Assembly (NCBI RefSeq): GCF_001922545.1
Contig: NZ_CP018744.1
Coordinates: 186,001-250,000 of the forward strand
DNA length: 64,000 bases
Direction of reading: 5' to 3'
DNA from: Borreliella garinii
GTDB taxonomy: Bacteria > Spirochaetota > Spirochaetia > Borreliales > Borreliaceae
Numbering within the stretch: position 1 is the first letter of the stretch; each line of letters starts with the position of its first letter. Shown one piece after another: positions 16,282 through 27,030 of this stretch. The translations under genes were made by a program, and so were the position numbers. Under the pieces are notes generated by a model. That model made no database searches. It was not told where the DNA came from and was given only the letters and a program-made list of their open reading frames with translations.

Positions 16282-17154
16282 ATGAAATCGGGATTTGTAG
16301 CAATACTTGGTAGACCATCAACCGGAAAATCTACCCTTTTAAATTCAATATGTGGGCATAAAATATCAATCATATCCCCTATTCCACAAACAACTAGAAA
16401 TAAAATAAAAGGAATCTTTACCGATGACAGAGGGCAAATTATTTTTATAGACACACCAGGATTTCATCTGAGTAAAAAAAAGTTTAATATTGCAATGATG
16501 AAAAATATACACTCTTCAATAGGGGAAGTTGAGCTTATTCTATACATAATAGATATTCAAGACAAACCTGGAGAAGAGGAAAATAAAATGCTAGAAATAA
16601 TTAAAAACTCTAAAATTAAATTTTTAGTGCTAATCAATAAAGTTGATCTTAAAAATACAAAAATAAAAGAAATAATACAATTTCTAAAAGAAAAAGGAAT
16701 AGAAGATAACAATATAATTAAGATATCTGCTGAAAAAAAAATTAACACAGAAGAATTAAAAAATAAAATTTATGAAAATTTTTCAGAAGGCCCACTTTAT
16801 TATCCACAAGAATACTACACAGATCAAGAAATAAATTTTAGAATTAGTGAAATAATAAGAGAAAAAGCTATTGAAAACCTAAAAGAAGAACTTCCCTATT
16901 CTTTGTATGTAGATATTGATACCTTGGAAAATAAAAAGAGAAGTCTTTTTATCAGAGCCAATATTTTTGTAGCCAATGAAAGTCAAAAAGGAATAATTGT
17001 AGGAAAAAACGGAAAAGAAATAAAATCAATAGGAGAAAGGGCAAGAAAAACGATTGCAAAAATTTTTGAAACAAAATGCAACCTATTCCTCCAGGTAAAA
17101 CTTAAAAAAAATTGGAACAAAGAAGACAAACTAATAAAAAGACTTATAAATTAA
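16282..17154 (+). CDS. era: Ribosome-assembly GTPase Era
   Basis: Essential GTPase that binds 16S rRNA and helps mature the small ribosomal subunit. The GTPase domain has G1 GRPSTGKS (residues 10-17), G2 region with TTRNKIKG, G3 DTPGFH, G4 NKVD and G5 ISAEKK. The C-terminal KH RNA-binding domain is visible as [19 protein letters not shown] (about 233-251). At 290 residues it is of normal length. AAGGA lies before the ATG. Two TATAAT hexamers (16225-16230 and 16235-16240) lie upstream in the divergent region shared with the zinc-ribbon operon, but no good -35 goes with either. Confidence 0.96.
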   Translation: MKSGFVAILGRPSTGKSTLLNSICGHKISIISPIPQTTRNKIKGIFTDDRGQIIFIDTPGFHLSKKKFNIAMMKNIHSSIGEVELILYIIDIQDKPGEEENKMLEIIKNSKIKFLVLINKVDLKNTKIKEIIQFLKEKGIEDNNIIKISAEKKINTEELKNKIYENFSEGPLYYPQEYYTDQEINFRISEIIREKAIENLKEELPYSLYVDIDTLENKKRSLFIRANIFVANESQKGIIVGKNGKEIKSIGERARKTIAKIFETKCNLFLQVKLKKNWNKEDKLIKRLIN

Positions 17155-17179
17155 TATTCAACTACAATTTTCTAAAATC

Positions 17180-17208
17180 TTGAAACTTGAAAAATAAAAT
17201 GCTAAAAT
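17180..17208 (+). promoter_or_regulatory. Promoter of lysS
   Basis: TTGAAA, 17-base spacer, TAAAAT, with an extended -10 TG one base upstream of the hexamer. Predicted start about 17215, giving a leader of about 12 bases that contains TTAGGA before the GTG start of lysS. Confidence 0.75.
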
Positions 17209-17226
17209 TTGGGTTAGGAATAAAAT

Positions 17227-18792
17227 GTGAAGACGGCGCATTGGGCAGATTTTTATGCAGAAAAAATAAAAAAAGAAAAGGGTCCAAAAACCCTATATAC
17301 AGTAGCATCAGGAATTACTCCATCTGGAACTGTGCACATTGGCAATTTTAGAGAAGTTATTTCGGTAGACCTTGTAGCAAGAGCTTTAAAAGACTCTGGA
17401 TCACAAGTAAGATTTATTTATTCTTGGGATAATTACGATGTATTTCGCAAAGTTCCCCAAAATATGCCAGAACAAGAACTTCTTACAACTTATTTAAGAC
17501 AAGCAATAACAAGAGTTCCTGACACAAGAGGCCATAAAACAAGCTATGCAAGAGCTAATGAAATTGAATTTGAAAAATATCTGCCCATAGTAGGCATCAA
17601 TCCTGAATTCATTGACCAAAGTAAAAAATATACTAACAGTACTTATGCAAGTCAAATAAAATTTGCACTTAATCATAAAAAAGAACTGGCTGAAGCATTA
17701 AACGAATATAGAACTTCAAAACTTGAAGAAAATTGGTATCCAATCAGTATATTTTGTACAAAATGCAATAGAGATACAACAACTGTAAATAATTATGACA
17801 ATCATTACTCTGTTGAATACTCATGTGAATGCGGAAATCAAGAATCTTTAGACATAAGGACTACATGGGCCATTAAGCTTCCCTGGAGAATAGATTGGCC
17901 TATGAGATGGAAATATGAAAAAGTTGACTTTGAACCTGCAGGAAAAGATCACCACAGCAGTGGTGGTAGTTTTGATACATCTAAAAATATTGTAAAAATT
18001 TTTCAAGGCAGCCCACCTGTAACATTTCAATATGACTTTATTTCAATAAAAGGACGTGGTGGGAAAATATCATCCTCATCAGGAGATGTCATATCACTCA
18101 AAGATGTTCTTGAAATCTACACACCTGAGGTCACAAGATTTTTATTTGCCGCTACAAAGCCAAATACTGAGTTTTCGATCTCATTTGATCTTGACGTAAT
18201 TAAAATATACGAAGATTACGACAGATTCGAGAGAATCTACTATGGAGTAGAAGATATAAAAGAAGAAAAAAAAAGATCATTTAAAAGAATTTATGAGCTA
18301 TCTCAACCATACATGCCAAGTAAAAGAATCCCTTATCAAATTGGATTTAGACATTTAAGTGTAATCTGTCAAATATTTGAAAATAATATAAATAAAATTC
18401 TAAATTACTTAAAAAACGTTCAAGACGATCAGAAAGATAAACTAATAAATAAGATCAAATGTGTAATTAATTGGATAAAAGATTTTGCACCCGAGGATTT
18501 CAAATTTTCATTAAGATCTAAATTTGATAATATAGAAATACTAAAAGAAGATAACAAAAAGGCAATTAGTGAACTTTTGGATTTCTTAAAGAAAAATTTT
18601 GAAGTTGCTACAGAGCAAGACATTCAAAACGAAATATATAAAATTTCAAGAGAAAATAATATAGAACCCGCTTTGTTCTTTAAACAAATTTATAAAATTT
18701 TAATCGACAAAGAAAAAGGACCCAAATTAGCCGGATTTATTAAAATAATTGGTATTGACCGCTTTGAAAAAATTGTAAGCAAATATATTTAA
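17227..18792 (+). CDS. lysS: Class I lysyl-tRNA synthetase
   Basis: Charges tRNA-Lys. Unlike most bacterial enzymes this is the class I (LysRS1, archaeal-type) enzyme, a known hallmark of Borrelia and other spirochaetes. The Rossmann signature HIGN is at residues 37-40 and the KMSKS equivalent is KISSS near 280. A zinc-binding region with FCTKCN and SCECG pairs lies between. The C-terminal helical domain is tRNA-binding. At 521 residues its length is normal. Start codon GTG; an ATG overlapping it is out of frame. TTAGGA lies about eight bases upstream. Convergent with gpmA. Confidence 0.97.
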   Translation: MKTAHWADFYAEKIKKEKGPKTLYTVASGITPSGTVHIGNFREVISVDLVARALKDSGSQVRFIYSWDNYDVFRKVPQNMPEQELLTTYLRQAITRVPDTRGHKTSYARANEIEFEKYLPIVGINPEFIDQSKKYTNSTYASQIKFALNHKKELAEALNEYRTSKLEENWYPISIFCTKCNRDTTTVNNYDNHYSVEYSCECGNQESLDIRTTWAIKLPWRIDWPMRWKYEKVDFEPAGKDHHSSGGSFDTSKNIVKIFQGSPPVTFQYDFISIKGRGGKISSSSGDVISLKDVLEIYTPEVTRFLFAATKPNTEFSISFDLDVIKIYEDYDRFERIYYGVEDIKEEKKRSFKRIYELSQPYMPSKRIPYQIGFRHLSVICQIFENNINKILNYLKNVQDDQKDKLINKIKCVINWIKDFAPEDFKFSLRSKFDNIEILKEDNKKAISELLDFLKKNFEVATEQDIQNEIYKISRENNIEPALFFKQIYKILIDKEKGPKLAGFIKIIGIDRFEKIVSKYI

Positions 18793-18803
18793 ACCTTAAA
18801 ATG

Positions 18804-18835
18804 ATAAAAAAAATAAGCCATAAATACGGCTTATT
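18804..18835 (-). terminator. Intrinsic terminator of gpmA
   Basis: Eight-base-pair perfect stem (AATAAGCC / GGCTTATT) with an eight-base loop. On the minus strand it is followed by a run of T, so it terminates gpmA; in the lysS direction no T run follows, though the hairpin could still contribute. Confidence 0.8.
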
Positions 18836-18858
18836 AACACTTCAATAGTAATAGACTG

Positions 18859-19605
18859 TTACTTTAACTTTCCTTGACTAGCAACAGATTCCATTGCACT
18901 TTTAATCTTACTTTCATCACCTAAATAGTAATGTTTAATAGGATTTAAATCTTTATCCAATTCATAAACTAAAGGAATACCCGTAGGAATGTTAAGCTTT
19001 AAAACATCTTCTTCGCTTAAATTATCAAAATATTTAACAAGAGCTCTTAAAGAATTTCCATGAGCAGCAACAATAACTTTTTTACCCTCAAGAACTTCTT
19101 TTGCAATCTCATCAGTCCAATAAGGAATTACTCTTTTAACAGTATCTTTAAGGCATTCTGTTGAAGGAAGTTCCCTTTTAGGAATATATTTATATCTTGG
19201 ATCTTTTGTTGGATGACGATCATCGGACTCATCTAAAGACATTGGGGGCACATCATAACTGCGTCTCCAAATTAAAACTTTATCTTCCCCATATTTTGCA
19301 GCTGTTTCTGACTTATTTAAACCTTGTAATGCTCCATAGTGCCTCTCATTTAATCTCCAGGTTTTTTTTACACTAATATAAGATTGCCCTAATTCTCGCA
19401 AAATAATATTTAAAGTATCATTAGCCCTTGACAATAAAGAACTAAAAGCAATATCAAAAGAATAACCTTCTTGCTTTAGTAGCAAACCTGCCTCTAAAGC
19501 CTCATTGATACCCTTGTCAGAAAGTTTAACATCTGTCCAACCAGTAAAAAGATTTTCTTTGTTCCATTCACTCTCTCCATGCCTCACTAAAACTAATTTA
19601 TACAT
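18859..19605 (-). CDS. gpmA: 2,3-bisphosphoglycerate-dependent phosphoglycerate mutase
   Basis: Interconverts 3- and 2-phosphoglycerate in glycolysis. The catalytic phosphohistidine His9 lies in [24 protein letters not shown] holds the acid/base Glu and substrate loop, and [13 protein letters not shown] holds the second active-site His. 248 residues, the normal length for dPGM. I chose the ATG at 19605, preceded by TAGGAGA at ideal distance, over one five codons upstream. It has its own promoter and terminator and is therefore monocistronic. Confidence 0.97.
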   Translation of the reverse strand: MYKLVLVRHGESEWNKENLFTGWTDVKLSDKGINEALEAGLLLKQEGYSFDIAFSSLLSRANDTLNIILRELGQSYISVKKTWRLNERHYGALQGLNKSETAAKYGEDKVLIWRRSYDVPPMSLDESDDRHPTKDPRYKYIPKRELPSTECLKDTVKRVIPYWTDEIAKEVLEGKKVIVAAHGNSLRALVKYFDNLSEEDVLKLNIPTGIPLVYELDKDLNPIKHYYLGDESKIKSAMESVASQGKLK

Positions 19606-19645
19606 AAAATCTCCTAGCATATTATTTTATTTACTAATACTAATA

Positions 19646-19673
19646 ATTATAAATTAGCACGAAATCTAGTCAA
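19646..19673 (-). promoter_or_regulatory. Promoter of gpmA
   Basis: On the minus strand: TTGACT, 16-base spacer, TATAAT, eleven of twelve bases matching the sigma70 consensus. Predicted start near 19639, leader of about 34 bases ending in the TAGGAGA site. A strong promoter fits a glycolytic gene. Confidence 0.85.
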
Positions 19674-19695
19674 GATTTCAATCTTAATTAAATAA

Positions 19696-19704
19696 TGATA
19701 TACT
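19696..19704 (+). promoter_or_regulatory. Extended -10 promoter of rpiA
   Basis: TGATATACT, an extended -10 element (TGN plus TATACT). The -35 is poor (TTTCAA at 17-base spacing), as is tolerated with an extended -10. A seven-base-pair hairpin (GCTTTAA / TTAAAGC, 19721-19739) lies in the leader directly before the AAGGA ribosome-binding site. Confidence 0.6.
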
Positions 19705-19753
19705 TTAAAATGAATTTTGGGCTTTAAATCCATTAAAGCAAGGAAAAAAATTT

Positions 19754-20440
19754 ATGGAAAATCAAAAAATGTTGGTAGCAAAATATGCAATTGATCACTA
19801 CATCAAAAGCAATATGAATCTTGGGATTGGAACAGGTACAACTATTTATTATGCAATAAAATATTTAAGCGAAAAGCTAAAATCGGGCAACCTAAAAAAT
19901 TTAAAACTCTATGCAACAAGTAGCGATACAAAATATTTACTATCAAAAGAACAAATTCCTTATGAATCAAATTTTTCAAAACTTAATAAAAATCTAAACA
20001 TCGCAATTGATGGAGCTGATGAAATTCTATTAGAAAAAAAAAGCTTAATAAAGGGAATGGGGGGTGCACATCTAATGGAGAAAGTAATCGCTTACAATTC
20101 AGAAACATTGCTAATAATAGCAGATGAAACAAAAATCGTAAAAAAATTGGGAACAAAAATGCCTATTCCCATAGAAGTTGCCCAAAATGCGGTTGGATTT
20201 ATTATGAGCAGACTTGAAGAAATGAATTTAGACACAACCTTAAGAGTTTGTAAAGAAAAAAAAGGACCTATTATAACTGATAACAATAATTACATTTTAG
20301 ATGTAAAAATGCATGTAGAAAATCCCGAAGGAACAGAAAAATACTTCAAACTATTTCCAGGTATACTTGAGATTGGAATATTCAATCATAAAAACACAAA
20401 AATAGTTTATTACCAAAACAAACAAATCAAGGAAGCCTAA
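19754..20440 (+). CDS. rpiA: Ribose-5-phosphate isomerase A
   Basis: Interconverts ribose 5-phosphate and ribulose 5-phosphate. Family motifs: [14 protein letters not shown] (phosphate loop), AIDGADEI with catalytic Asp, [14 protein letters not shown] with catalytic Lys/Glu and IIADETK. 228 residues, normal length. AAGGA precedes the ATG by nine bases. With zwf in this window it supplies pentose phosphates for nucleotide synthesis. The 3' end overlaps the convergent hemW-like gene by 14 bases. Confidence 0.96.
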   Translation: MENQKMLVAKYAIDHYIKSNMNLGIGTGTTIYYAIKYLSEKLKSGNLKNLKLYATSSDTKYLLSKEQIPYESNFSKLNKNLNIAIDGADEILLEKKSLIKGMGGAHLMEKVIAYNSETLLIIADETKIVKKLGTKMPIPIEVAQNAVGFIMSRLEEMNLDTTLRVCKEKKGPIITDNNNYILDVKMHVENPEGTEKYFKLFPGILEIGIFNHKNTKIVYYQNKQIKEA

Positions 20441-21560
20441 ATTTCACTTTAAAAAAGTTATCATTAAAATAGTTCATAATTTTTACTAAATAAAAATCTA
20501 ACTTAAATCTTTCACGCCCTTTTAATAACATAATATTATTATCAAAAACAAACTTTTTACTTAAATTTGAGCAATAATTAATAAACTGAAAAAATTGTTT
20601 TTCATTATACTCAAATCTAAGCCTAAGAGACCGCAAATTAACACCTTGAATAGTTCCAAGTCCTTGAATAAAATGATAAATAAAAAACTCTAAATCCTCT
20701 AACAATTCAAACTTTGCCAAGTGATTATTTGCTTTAACAAAACCACTATCTTTTCTAATCAAAGCTCTTACATTATTATTCTTATCATTACAGAAAAGCA
20801 AACTTACAGCGTGCAATCCTAATCCTAAATACGGTTTTAACTCCCAATTTAATTTATTATGCTTACTCTCATGACCCTTTAACATAAAATTGGTAATTTC
20901 ATAATTAATGTAGCCATTGGACTCTAAACACTCAAGGGCATAAAACCACAGCTTTTCTGAACCAATACCGTTATCAAAATCTCTCAAGGCAAGGTCTTGC
21001 TCTTCACATATAAAATCACTAAAACAAATATGCTCGGGTATATATGAGAGTAATTCTTTTAAATCTCGCTTGAGATCAGATTTTTTTTGAAAAGGAATAT
21101 TAATAGTCATATCAATATTTAAATCAAAAGGAAACTTTCTAATATTTTTAATTAGAATATTCATTTTTTCATAAGAAATTTCAGGTATCCCCATAATCTT
21201 TCTAAATTTTAAAGAAAAACTTTGAACACTAAGATTAATTCGAGTAATGAAAAATTCATCCAAAAGTTTGAATTTTTCAAAATCAGCATAACCTGGAATA
21301 ATTTCTAAAGTAAATTCTTCTAATAAAGCCAAATTAATACATTTGGACAAAGAAGTGAAAATAAATTTTAAACTATCCTGCCTACATAAACAAAAATCTA
21401 CATGCTTAATGTAAAGTGTTTTTATAATTGGATGACCTAATAAGGTTAAATAATATTTCAATTCCTCTAAAATTTTATTAAAAATGCTAAAATCTTTACA
21501 ACAAAATGAAATATTAATATAAAGACTTAACTCGAAAAGAGGTAAAAGATCTACTCTCAT
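20427..21560 (-). CDS. hemW: HemW-like protein lacking the radical-SAM cluster cysteines
   Basis: A 377-residue homologue of HemW/HemN (oxygen-independent coproporphyrinogen oxidase family, HemW being a haem chaperone). Recognisable family blocks: [10 protein letters not shown] (for LSLYIHIPFC), RINLSVQSF (for RISIGVQSF), DMTINIPFQ (for DLMHGLP), [17 protein letters not shown] and [10 protein letters not shown]. The radical-SAM CX3CX2C motif is broken: after Cys20 the aligned second and third cysteines are Phe24 and Phe27. The GGGTPS AdoMet motif is also absent (KHVDFCLC in its place). It therefore probably cannot hold a [4Fe-4S] cluster, in keeping with an organism that lacks haem and uses little iron. 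The reading frame is intact, so some non-enzymatic role may remain. Confidence 0.82.
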   Translation of the reverse strand: MRVDLLPLFELSLYINISFCCKDFSIFNKILEELKYYLTLLGHPIIKTLYIKHVDFCLCRQDSLKFIFTSLSKCINLALLEEFTLEIIPGYADFEKFKLLDEFFITRINLSVQSFSLKFRKIMGIPEISYEKMNILIKNIRKFPFDLNIDMTINIPFQKKSDLKRDLKELLSYIPEHICFSDFICEEQDLALRDFDNGIGSEKLWFYALECLESNGYINYEITNFMLKGHESKHNKLNWELKPYLGLGLHAVSLLFCNDKNNNVRALIRKDSGFVKANNHLAKFELLEDLEFFIYHFIQGLGTIQGVNLRSLRLRFEYNEKQFFQFINYCSNLSKKFVFDNNIMLLKGRERFKLDFYLVKIMNYFNDNFFKVKFRLP

Positions 21561-21670
21561 AATTGGTCTTTTAAAAATTTAAATTTAATTATAACATGTA
21601 TAAAGTATAAATATTAAATTTTATTTAAAAAAAATATAATAAATAAAGGGGATTTGAAGGAGATTTTTTA

Positions 21671-22501
21671 ATGGCAAAAGATTACTATAATATACTTGGA
21701 ATACAAAAAAATGCTAGTGATGAAGAAATTAAAAAAGCTTACAAAAAATTAGCAATAAAATATCATCCGGACAAAAACAAAGGAAACAAAATAGCTGAAG
21801 AAAAGTTTAAAGAAATAAATGAAGCCTATGAAATTTTATCTTCTCCTGATAAAAAAAGAAATTACGACGCTTTGGGTAGCACCAATTTTAATGAAAACAA
21901 CGACCATTTTGAAAGAGAATTTAATAGCTCAAGATTTAGCAATTTTGAAGATTTAGATTTTTTTTCCAAAATCTTTACTGGATCTTCAAGAAAAACAACA
22001 GACAAGGAAATAACTTTAAATATTTCGCTTTATGATGCTTATATGGGAAGTAAGAAAACAATACTTATAAACAACAAAAAAGTCGAAGTAATAATACCAA
22101 AAGGAACATTAGAAACAACTAAAATAAAAATAAACAATAAAGGACCTATTAATCCAATTTCTGGAATTAAAGGGAGCCTAATAGTCAAATTTAACATATC
22201 AAGCTATAAAAAATTTAGACTGAATGGAAAAACCTTAGAAACAACAATAGAAGTTTATCCATGGGAAATAGCTCTAGGTTGCGAAAAATTATTTGAAACA
22301 ATTGAAGGGAAAAAAATAAAACTTAAAATTCCTTCGGATGCACAAAATGGAGAAATTTTAAACTTAAAAGAACTAGGAATGCCTATAATTGGAAGCAGCT
22401 CAAAAAGGGACCTTAAAGTCACTTTGATAGTAAAAATTCCAAAAATAATAAATAATGAAGTAAAAGCTATTTACGAAAGATTAAAAGAGATATATGGCTA
22501 A
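21671..22501 (+). CDS. dnaJ-2: DnaJ/CbpA-type co-chaperone (type II, no zinc finger)
   Basis: J-domain co-chaperone for DnaK. The J domain occupies residues 4-68 with the HPD triad at 32-34 and the [13 protein letters not shown] block. A short Asn/Phe/Ser linker follows, then two beta-sandwich client-binding domains (about 115-270) without any CxxCxGxG zinc repeats. It therefore belongs to the CbpA-like class. 276 residues. GAAGGAG lies eight bases before the ATG, and a TATAAT (21635-21640) upstream may be the -10. The stop overlaps the convergent gene's end by four bases. Confidence 0.92.
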   Translation: MAKDYYNILGIQKNASDEEIKKAYKKLAIKYHPDKNKGNKIAEEKFKEINEAYEILSSPDKKRNYDALGSTNFNENNDHFEREFNSSRFSNFEDLDFFSKIFTGSSRKTTDKEITLNISLYDAYMGSKKTILINNKKVEVIIPKGTLETTKIKINNKGPINPISGIKGSLIVKFNISSYKKFRLNGKTLETTIEVYPWEIALGCEKLFETIEGKKIKLKIPSDAQNGEILNLKELGMPIIGSSSKRDLKVTLIVKIPKIINNEVKAIYERLKEIYG

Positions 22502-23640
22502 AGTATTTCTGAAAATAAATGACCAAAGTTTTTTAAATTTGCCTCCCAGCCTGACCTATATTCATTAAATTTATTTATCTTAGACTCATATTCTTTGATT
22601 CCATCCTCAATACTATCAAAATTCTTAGCAATATCCACTGAAAATTGAAAAACATCACCTTGTCGGGGGGCAAGAGTAAAAAAGGCAAATTTCCAATTTC
22701 CAGAATTTATAGTAGATATTATCCTTTTTTGGAAAACATAATCAGATATTAAAACAAATTTTTGAAATTCTTTTCTTCTTAAATAAATAAGCTCATTCCA
22801 CTCATTAAAAATAGCATCGGGCAATTCATTTAAACCTATCTCAATTATATTATTGATAGATAAAAGAATTTGTAAAATTTCCAATAAATTCAAATAATAG
22901 CTATCAAAACATTGAATTGTAATCTCAAGCAAAGCAATTTTTATAAGCAGCTTAGAAATATCAAGACTATGATCTTTCATGATTTTATCAATTCTATCTT
23001 TTGTGTGGTCTATAATAAATTTTTTATGAGTTTCTTTAATATTGCTACTTTTCTTAATTTGCTCTACTTTTTCATAATAATCATTAATTTCTTTATTAAT
23101 TACATCTAAATTATTGCTATTGGCCTCATTAGAAAAAAAATCCAACGAATTACTAAGTCGATCTAAAAACTCTTCTTGAATAAAGAATGTAGCAATTCTT
23201 ATGCAAGAAAATGGAGCTTTACTCTTTTTTTCAAAATTTTCAATTTTTTGTTTAAGATCTACTCTAAAATTCAAATATTTAAGTTTATCTAAAAATTTAT
23301 TAAAATGAGAAACATCTCCTAACAATTCATCTTCTTGAACGTCTAAAAATTCTGAATTGGGATGATATTTTTTTATTAAATTTTTAATAATAAGCAAAGT
23401 ATCTAAAAAAATAGCTTTATTGGAATCCCAAGATTTACTGATACTGGGATTAAAATCCTTATAAATCTTATCCAAAAACACAAGTTTATCTTTAAGTAAA
23501 TTAGCATCGTTAATAAGGCTAGATTGTTCTCGATAAGAATAATAATTTATTAAACTATACCTGAAAATGCTAAAATTAAGATATTTTTGAAAATCAAAAA
23601 ATCTATAAAATCCTAATGAACCGAAATCAAAAAACTTCAT
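22498..23640 (-). CDS. Conserved hypothetical protein, helical
   Basis: I do not recognise this 380-residue protein. It has no signal peptide or membrane helix, is largely alpha-helical in appearance with many Leu/Ile/Lys heptad-like stretches (about 40-260), and ends in a more mixed region ([20 protein letters not shown], near 315) that could be a small domain. It starts 25 bases after the secF stop, so it is likely the last gene of the yajC-secD-secF transcription unit, which may mean a link to the membrane or may only reflect compact packing. Orthologue by order: BB0654. Confidence 0.75.
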   Translation of the reverse strand: MKFFDFGSLGFYRFFDFQKYLNFSIFRYSLINYYSYREQSSLINDANLLKDKLVFLDKIYKDFNPSISKSWDSNKAIFLDTLLIIKNLIKKYHPNSEFLDVQEDELLGDVSHFNKFLDKLKYLNFRVDLKQKIENFEKKSKAPFSCIRIATFFIQEEFLDRLSNSLDFFSNEANSNNLDVINKEINDYYEKVEQIKKSSNIKETHKKFIIDHTKDRIDKIMKDHSLDISKLLIKIALLEITIQCFDSYYLNLLEILQILLSINNIIEIGLNELPDAIFNEWNELIYLRRKEFQKFVLISDYVFQKRIISTINSGNWKFAFFTLAPRQGDVFQFSVDIAKNFDSIEDGIKEYESKINKFNEYRSGWEANLKNFGHLFSEIL

Positions 23641-23665
23641 GTCGCAATATCATCTTATTTAAGAT

Positions 23666-24565
23666 CTACTTTATCTTTTTATAAAGATTTAAAAGTATTG
23701 GAGACGCTATGAATACAGAAGAATAAGTTCCAACAATTACACCTACCATAAATACCAAAGAAAAATCTTTTATAGACCCTTCAGTAAACACATAAATAGA
23801 AAATACTGCAACAAATGTTGTAACTGACGTCAAAACAGTTCTTGATAAAGTTTGACTAATGCTTATATTTAATACATTTAAAAATGTGTTATCGGTTAAT
23901 CGCCTAACATTATCTCTAATTCTATCGAAAATAATTATTGTGTCGTTTAAAGAATATCCAATAATAGTTAGTATTGCCACAATAATATAACTATTGATCT
24001 CTATTCTAAATACCCCTAAAAAAGCAGCTATAAAAAATATATCATGAAATGTTGCAAGTATGGAAGCAATAGCATAACTTAGTTTAAATCTTAAAGTTAT
24101 ATAAATCAAAATCAGAGTAAATGTTCCTAATACCAAAAGTATAGACTTAATTCTCAAAGTAGAAGAAAAGCTTGAATCAATAAAATAAGAATCCAAAACT
24201 TCAATATTAGCATTAAATGTTTTTTTAAGTTCATCCATTATTGTTTTTTGAACTTCTGTTTTAAAAGCATAATCAATAATATCTGACTTTACCATAATAG
24301 AGAATTCGCTTTTATTCTCATTTGGTGAAAAAATGCTATTGACATCTAAAGCTTTATAAATCGGAGAGAATATTCTTTTAATTTCATTTTCTTTGATATC
24401 TGATTTTTCTATAGAAAGATTAATATTAACTCTAGGAGAAAAATCTATTCCCCAATTGTATCCACCATGATAAAAAAAGGTATAAATAAGTCCAATAAAA
24501 GTTAAAATAACACTAACAATTAAAAAATTGCTTCCATACTTTGAAAAATTAATTACTCTTTGCAT
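23666..24565 (-). CDS. secF: Protein translocase subunit SecF
   Basis: Inner-membrane partner of SecD that uses proton motive force to help release proteins after SecYEG translocation. 299 residues: first membrane helix at about 11-31, periplasmic P1-like domain (35-125), then five membrane helices. Conserved segments are GIDFSPRVNINLS (for GIDFxGG), and SLNDTIIIFDRIRDNVR, with the family's Asp/Arg, near 205. The ATG overlaps the end of secD by 17 bases, with GGAG about eight bases before it. Confidence 0.95.
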   Translation of the reverse strand: MQRVINFSKYGSNFLIVSVILTFIGLIYTFFYHGGYNWGIDFSPRVNINLSIEKSDIKENEIKRIFSPIYKALDVNSIFSPNENKSEFSIMVKSDIIDYAFKTEVQKTIMDELKKTFNANIEVLDSYFIDSSFSSTLRIKSILLVLGTFTLILIYITLRFKLSYAIASILATFHDIFFIAAFLGVFRIEINSYIIVAILTIIGYSLNDTIIIFDRIRDNVRRLTDNTFLNVLNISISQTLSRTVLTSVTTFVAVFSIYVFTEGSIKDFSLVFMVGVIVGTYSSVFIASPILLNLYKKIK

Positions 24566-26309
24566 ATTTTGAACTCCAAGATATACTTATAAATTTGCTT
24601 TTTCTAGCAGATATGATAAATTCCAAAATAAATCTTGAAAAAATCAAACTACTAAAAAGGGAAGCCACAATTCCAACAGAAAGAGACCATGCAAAACCTT
24701 GAATAACTCCTGTCCCAAGAAGAGTTAAAAAAAGCACTGCAATAAATGTCGTTATATTTGCATCCATAATGGATAAAAAGGCTTTTTTAAAACCATCTTC
24801 AAATGCATTTTCAAATTTTCTGCCTCCTCTAATTTCTTCTTTAATTCTTTCATAAATAACTATATTTATGTCCACAGCCATACCCATTGTCAAAATAAGA
24901 CCTGCAATACTTGTTAAAGTTAAAGTAAAATTAAAGGCAGACAATATTGCTAAAATTAAAAATACATTATAAATAACAAGTGAAAATCCAGCTACAACAC
25001 CACTTAAACCATAATAAACACACATAAATAAAAAAACTAGACAAAGAGCGAGCGCAGAGGCTTTAATACCAAGATCAACAGTCTTAGCACCAAGAGTAGG
25101 CCCTATTATTCTCAAATCATCTATTTTAATATCAACCGGAAAGGCTGCGGTTTTAAACACTAAGGCAAGATCTAAGGCCTCTTTTTTATCAAAAGAATCG
25201 CCTTGGATTGAAACATTACCTCCAGTAATAGCGTACCCAATTCCTGCTACAGACTTAATTTTACCTTCCATAACAACGGCCAAAGACTTTCCAACATTTT
25301 TTTGAGTAAATTTAAAAAATTTCTCACTCCCATCAACATCAAGATTAAAAGCAACAATATCTCGGCCTGTTCTAGGGTCATTAGAAACCCCGGCATCTTT
25401 AATATGAGCACCATCAAATGAATTTTCGGGACTTGCATCAACTACATAATAACGAACTGATGACTCATCATCCACTCCATAAGAATCTTTAACATACCAA
25501 GGAAAAATTTGCTTACTATCAGAAAGGTTCATATTTTTCTGAATTTCGGAAATAGAAAAAAGAGAGCCCGCTTCTAATATTTTTTTATGTAAAAGAGATG
25601 TAAGTTCGTCATCAACCACATAAAAAGTTAAATTGCCTTTCCCACTCAAAAGAGTGCTTACCCTACTCTCATCTTTTTCTCCAGGAATATCTAAGAAAAT
25701 TTTATTTCCTCCAGCTTCTCTTGCAATTTTAGGCTCTGTAAGCCCAAACCTATCTACCCTATCCTTAAGAATTTGCATTATGCGGTAAATAGCATCTTCT
25801 TTCTCAGCAAAGGTCAAAGAACGACCTAATTTTTTTTCAACACTTGAATAATCAAGAGAAATGGTAACACTCATCCCTCCAGACAAATCAAGTCCAAGAT
25901 GTATTATTCTGCTTTTACTCTTTTTTATGTTCTCATAATGTCTATAAATCTCTAAACTTACTTCTCCCATATCCGAATCGGTCAAAAATCCTTCACGCAA
26001 AGATTTAGCAGTAAAAAAATTAGGCGGAATTTTCATTGAAGACTTATAATTATTTTTTGCTATCGGAATCAAATAAGAAAGATTAGACGGAATACTGCTA
26101 TTGGGATCTTTATGATACAGCTCCCTAAGCTTAACAAGATCATCCAAAGCTTTTTTCTTTGAGTAATCCCTTAAAGCCTCTTGTGAATATGAGCTTATTT
26201 TTTTATCCTCAATGCTCATTAAAAAATACCACTTTAAAGTCGGGAATATTAAAAGACATGCAAAAAGCGTTACCAACAATATCAATATGAGCTTAGATCC
26301 TTTTTTCAT
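24549..26309 (-). CDS. secD: Protein translocase subunit SecD
   Basis: The 586-residue SecD subunit. One N-terminal membrane helix (7-28), a large periplasmic region with LGLDLSGGMSVTISLD (about 130) and GNLTFYVVDDE, then five membrane helices from about 400 on, including GLILTMGMAVDINIVIYERIKEE with the conserved Asp. AAGGA precedes the ATG. It follows yajC by 77 bases, which contain a possible internal TATAAT, and overlaps secF. Function: final steps of protein export, important for an organism with many exported lipoproteins. Confidence 0.96.
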   Translation of the reverse strand: MKKGSKLILILLVTLFACLLIFPTLKWYFLMSIEDKKISSYSQEALRDYSKKKALDDLVKLRELYHKDPNSSIPSNLSYLIPIAKNNYKSSMKIPPNFFTAKSLREGFLTDSDMGEVSLEIYRHYENIKKSKSRIIHLGLDLSGGMSVTISLDYSSVEKKLGRSLTFAEKEDAIYRIMQILKDRVDRFGLTEPKIAREAGGNKIFLDIPGEKDESRVSTLLSGKGNLTFYVVDDELTSLLHKKILEAGSLFSISEIQKNMNLSDSKQIFPWYVKDSYGVDDESSVRYYVVDASPENSFDGAHIKDAGVSNDPRTGRDIVAFNLDVDGSEKFFKFTQKNVGKSLAVVMEGKIKSVAGIGYAITGGNVSIQGDSFDKKEALDLALVFKTAAFPVDIKIDDLRIIGPTLGAKTVDLGIKASALALCLVFLFMCVYYGLSGVVAGFSLVIYNVFLILAILSAFNFTLTLTSIAGLILTMGMAVDINIVIYERIKEEIRGGRKFENAFEDGFKKAFLSIMDANITTFIAVLFLTLLGTGVIQGFAWSLSVGIVASLFSSLIFSRFILEFIISARKSKFISISWSSKYAKSN

Positions 26310-26386
26310 TATACAAATCCTTAAAATTTTTAATAAATACCATTATTAGCTAACAGTTTTAATTTTACCTTAAATTATATAATACC

Positions 26387-26701
26387 TTATAACACCTTTT
26401 TAACTTCATTTTTTTCAGACAAAACTTTATCAATAGAGTTTTTTACAAATACTGCTTCGATATTTGGATTTAATTCTAAAATAACATCCGTATCACCTAG
26501 TTTTTTTACAACCCCAAAAATTCCACCTATTGTTAATACCTTATCGCCTTTTTTTAGATTTTTTATCATTTCTTTTTTATTCTTTTCTTCCTTGCGCTGC
26601 GGAGATATTACTAAAAACCAAAATATAGCAATAACAGGCAAAAAAACTAATAAACTTCGGAAAAAGCTGCTATTGCTGCTAAATTCTTGCAATAAAAACA
26701 C
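26387..26701 (-). CDS. yajC: Preprotein translocase accessory subunit YajC
   Basis: A small membrane protein of about 104 residues that associates with SecDF. Single membrane helix SLLVFLPVIAIFWFLVI followed by the family hallmark SPQRKEEKNKKEM, GDKVLTIGGIFGVVKKL and a C-terminal charged tail. I chose a GTG start at 26701 because AAGGGGGG ends four bases before it; an ATG at 26722 lies inside the end of the preceding gene without a ribosome-binding site. Gene order yajC-secD-secF is the widely conserved one. Confidence 0.92.
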   Translation of the reverse strand: MFLLQEFSSNSSFFRSLLVFLPVIAIFWFLVISPQRKEEKNKKEMIKNLKKGDKVLTIGGIFGVVKKLGDTDVILELNPNIEAVFVKNSIDKVLSEKNEVKKVL

Positions 26702-26714
26702 AAAACCCCCCTTA

Positions 26715-27011
26715 CTATACATATGTCACTTTTATCTTATTAATATCATCAGGATAAACTACCCCAAATAAAAGCTTAAATTCGTCTTTTTTGGTATAAT
26801 TAGAATTACTTATTTTATTATACTCTTCAATTAAATAATTAATAAGAGCATCATCATTTCTATAAAGAGCTTTGCTAAAGGCACTTCTATAAAGACCAAG
26901 TTCAAAAAGTTCCTTAACGCTTTTACCTTTATTTTCCCTTAAAAGATGCCTATCTACTATTGCTTTTGAACAATCATAGCCTATACAAAAAACAAATTCA
27001 TCCTCACTCAA
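26715..27011 (-). CDS. Small conserved hypothetical protein
   Basis: A 98-residue soluble protein with no recognised domain; contains two Cys (FCIGYDCSKA) and a helical Leu/Glu/Tyr-rich middle. The start is a TTG with AAGGA seven bases upstream. It ends 13 bases before the chosen start of yajC, so it is the first gene of the yajC-secD-secF group, after a terminator that follows groEL. Whether it takes part in export is unknown. Orthologue by order: BB0650. Confidence 0.75.
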   Translation of the reverse strand: MSEDEFVFCIGYDCSKAIVDRHLLRENKGKSVKELFELGLYRSAFSKALYRNDDALINYLIEEYNKISNSNYTKKDEFKLLFGVVYPDDINKIKVTYV

Positions 27012-27030
27012 AACAAATTCCTTTGAATAA

